Positions 62,476 through 64,000 of a stretch of 64,000 nucleotides of DNA are shown piece by piece (positions within the stretch are counted from its first letter, which is position 1; each line of letters opens with the position of its first letter). A model generated the notes under the pieces. It did no database searches. It was not told the origin of the DNA and saw only the letters and a list, made by a program, of their open reading frames with translations. Source of the stretch: SHLQ01 sp047638715 (GTDB lineage: Bacteria; Actinomycetota; Acidimicrobiia; Acidimicrobiales; SHLQ01). A program made the position numbers and the translations under genes. The stretch lies in assembly GCA_047638715.1 (NCBI GenBank), contig JBLIMK010000003.1, positions 18,188 through 82,187 on the forward strand, written 5' to 3'.

Positions 62476-63288
62476 ATGACCTCGACGCTTCAGTTGCACA
62501 GCGGGGATGGACGAGCGACGGTGGCGGTCGACGTCGCGAACGGCGGCCGAGTCTCATCGCTTCGTATTGACGGAGTCGAGTTTCTCGTTGGTTCCGGAAC
62601 AGGATCAGGCCCGTTGAGCTGGGGCCTCTATCCAATGGTGCCGTTCGCTGGGCGTCTCCGAAATGGCCACGTCAGTTTCGAAGGGCGAGAGGTGCAGCTA
62701 CCGCTTACGAATGGGCCTCACGCAATACATGGGTACGGATTCACTAATCCATGGACGCGTCTTAGTGAGACCGAAATTCGATACGAGCTACACCATCCAT
62801 GGCCTTGGAAAGGCGATGTAATTCAACGATTTGAGCTAAGAGAGTCATCCCTGACGCTCGTCATACAAGTGAACGCAGTCGACCGACAGCCATTCCAACT
62901 CGGCTGGCACCCGTGGTTCAATCGCACTGTGAGCACGGGCGAAGAGGCCACGCTGAAATTTGAGGCGCAGAGCATGTTCGCAAGAGATACAGCGGGCATT
63001 CCGTCAGGACACCTCACAACACCGTCAGCGGGGCCCTGGGACGATTGCTTCACCGACATTCGATCCGGCCCTACTCTCCGATGGGGCGACCTTGTTCTCC
63101 AACTCTCTTCAACCGCGCATCAATGGACAATTTTCGACAAGCCTGAACATGCACTCTGCATCGAGCCCCAGACCGGGCCCCCAAATGCCCTTAATGACGA
63201 CCCCGAAGTTCTCGAGTGCGGCGAATCGAGGCAAGAGACCTTCACGATCCAGTGGTCACGTCATTGTGTCGAGGGCGCCCAGGTTTGA
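62476..63288 (+). CDS. Aldose 1-epimerase family protein
   Basis: A 270-residue galactose-mutarotase-like enzyme with the catalytic pattern in order: VPFAGRLRNGHVSFEGR (Arg), NGPHAIHGYGFTNPW (His), QLGWHPWFN (second His) and ALCIEPQTGPPNAL (Glu base). It equilibrates alpha and beta anomers of sugars. The ATG at 62476 is chosen because homology begins there. Codons and base composition look more AT-rich than in the neighbours, and the gene is bracketed by inverted repeats (62401-62461 and 63290-63350), suggesting recent acquisition as a cassette. Confidence 0.88.
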   Translation: MTSTLQLHSGDGRATVAVDVANGGRVSSLRIDGVEFLVGSGTGSGPLSWGLYPMVPFAGRLRNGHVSFEGREVQLPLTNGPHAIHGYGFTNPWTRLSETEIRYELHHPWPWKGDVIQRFELRESSLTLVIQVNAVDRQPFQLGWHPWFNRTVSTGEEATLKFEAQSMFARDTAGIPSGHLTTPSAGPWDDCFTDIRSGPTLRWGDLVLQLSSTAHQWTIFDKPEHALCIEPQTGPPNALNDDPEVLECGESRQETFTIQWSRHCVEGAQV

Positions 63289-63289
63289 C

Positions 63290-63350
63290 AATTGTGAAAT
63301 GTTGAGACCCGACCCCACCGGCGAATTGTTAATAGTTGAGACCTGACCCC
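63290..63350 (-). repeat. Right pair of inverted repeats around the epimerase gene
   Basis: R3 (63290-63316, ending GAGACCCGACCCC) and R4 (63324-63350, ending GAGACCTGACCCC) face left toward the gene. R4 mirrors R1 with one difference in 27; R3 is more diverged. With the left pair they define a 950-bp unit with no transposase. Confidence 0.9.
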
Positions 63351-63377
63351 AATGTGTGGCGCCCGCTTGGTCGTCGG

Positions 63378-64000
63378 CTAGGCGGTGATAACGACGAGAT
63401 CGGTTGGTTCGGTGAGTTCGGCCATCGGAAGTGGTTCGATAGTGCGCCGGTTGCCGACGATCTGCACGAGCAGGAATTCGCCGGTCTCGATCTGCACAAT
63501 TCCCTTCGCTCGTACTGTCGATTCGGGCAGCGAATCTAGAATTGCGTCGAGGTCGACCCTCAGAATCGCTCCGTCGATCGGAACGAGTGATGTCTGATGT
63601 TGGTCGAAAAGGCTCGCTCCCTGCCCCACTTCCAGAATCGGCCGACGCGTCCCTAGCCCGACGAGGCCTGCCGTCGAGTGGGCTGACTCGGCCATGATGA
63701 CGCGGGTTCGAGGAGCGATTTCACCGAGGCGCGCCGTGACTCGCTCGACCATCGCATCGTCCACCAGATCCCGCTTGGTCAACAAAAGAACATCGGCAGC
63801 GGCGACTTGCGAGCGCAAGGCATCAGCGACCACCGATGATTCGTCTTCGAAGTAACCAAACTGGTCGAGATCGACGAGCACGACGACGCTGTCGAGAACG
63901 AAGCCTGGAGTGGATGCGAGTCCCGCAGCGGCGGCAGGGTTTGCGATGCCGCTGAGCTCAACGACAACCAATTCCGGAGGCGTTGGCCTGTTCCGCAACT
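63378..64000 (-). CDS. CobW/UreG-type GTP-binding protein (N-terminus outside window)
   Basis: The last 207 or so residues of a G3E-family P-loop GTPase. VVVELSGIANPAAAAGL corresponds to the Walker B/E-x-S-G region, VVVLVDLDQFG follows, and LLLTKRDLVDD is the guanine-specificity TKxD motif; a C-terminal domain of about 90 residues ends WITA-like LVVITA. The GTP-binding loop and any CxCC metal motif are beyond position 64000. Such proteins insert cobalt, nickel or zinc into targets. It lies 27 bp beyond the right inverted repeat. Confidence 0.82.
   Translation of the reverse strand, partial: LRNRPTPPELVVVELSGIANPAAAAGLASTPGFVLDSVVVLVDLDQFGYFEDESSVVADALRSQVAAADVLLLTKRDLVDDAMVERVTARLGEIAPRTRVIMAESAHSTAGLVGLGTRRPILEVGQGASLFDQHQTSLVPIDGAILRVDLDAILDSLPESTVRAKGIVQIETGEFLLVQIVGNRRTIEPLPMAELTEPTDLVVITA

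Overview
The window is a chromosomal segment of a high-GC Gram-positive bacterium, most likely a member of the Actinomycetota, class Acidimicrobiia. The evidence is a DUF3097 protein, a resuscitation-promoting-factor (Rpf) domain, a DUF222/13E12-type HNH relic, LLM-family flavin/F420 oxidoreductases, SNF2 helicases with actinobacterial partners, GTG/TTG starts and many ATGA start/stop overlaps. No rRNA, tRNA, CRISPR array or complete insertion sequence was seen.

Layout. 1-6.5 kb: amino-acid and 2-hydroxy-acid metabolism (aminotransferase, FAD oxidase), a small single-strand-binding protein, an LLM monooxygenase, an aldo/keto reductase, a Gfo/Idh/MocA dehydrogenase and a PLP dehydratase that appears to lack its N-terminus. 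6.5-8.8 kb: an ECF sigma factor and a poly-aspartate membrane protein (putative anti-sigma), lying between two diverged copies of the junction between an ABC permease and the dehydratase. 8.7-16 kb: a sugar ABC importer without ATPase (two permeases, one of 810 residues, and a lipoprotein binding protein), a LacI repressor and a class I fructose-bisphosphate aldolase. Near-identical 14-bp LacI-type operators sit upstream of the binding protein, the repressor and the distant dehydrogenase/reductase pair. 16-25 kb: AIM24-like protein, HisC-like aminotransferase, SNF2 helicase 1 with a small partner, a VOC protein divergent from a MarR regulator, a RimK ATP-grasp ligase and an aspartoacylase-like enzyme.

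26-32 kb: a secreted protein joining RTX calcium-binding repeats to an Rpf domain; a lipoprotein with a thioredoxin fold whose first active-site cysteine position is an in-frame UGA (a probable selenoprotein, Sec-x-x-Cys); a nitroreductase; a 2OG-Fe(II) oxygenase-like protein; a pterin dehydratase-VOC fusion; DUF3097; and an HNH pseudogene. 32-43 kb: a DNA-processing island with HerA-like ATPase, Mre11/SbcD, Rad50/SbcC and NurA in archaeal-style association, then a GH26-like secreted hydrolase, then SNF2 helicase 2 with a SWIM zinc-finger partner.

43-64 kb: two unknown proteins preceded by three 11-bp-phased repeats resembling PhoP boxes, a lipoprotein-TM-HAD fusion, ClpC, polyprenyl diphosphate synthase, phosphoglucomutase, O-acetylhomoserine sulfhydrylase, two tandem polyprenyl-phosphate sugar transferases, a CysQ-like phosphatase, LysS, CoaX, NadC, a DUF4184-like membrane protein, an aldose-1-epimerase cassette bracketed by inverted repeats, and a truncated CobW-type GTPase. 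The strongest candidates for a second look are the selenoprotein, the RTX-Rpf fusion, the repeat-bracketed epimerase, the HerA-Mre11-Rad50-NurA cluster and the sigma/poly-Asp cassette between duplicated ends.
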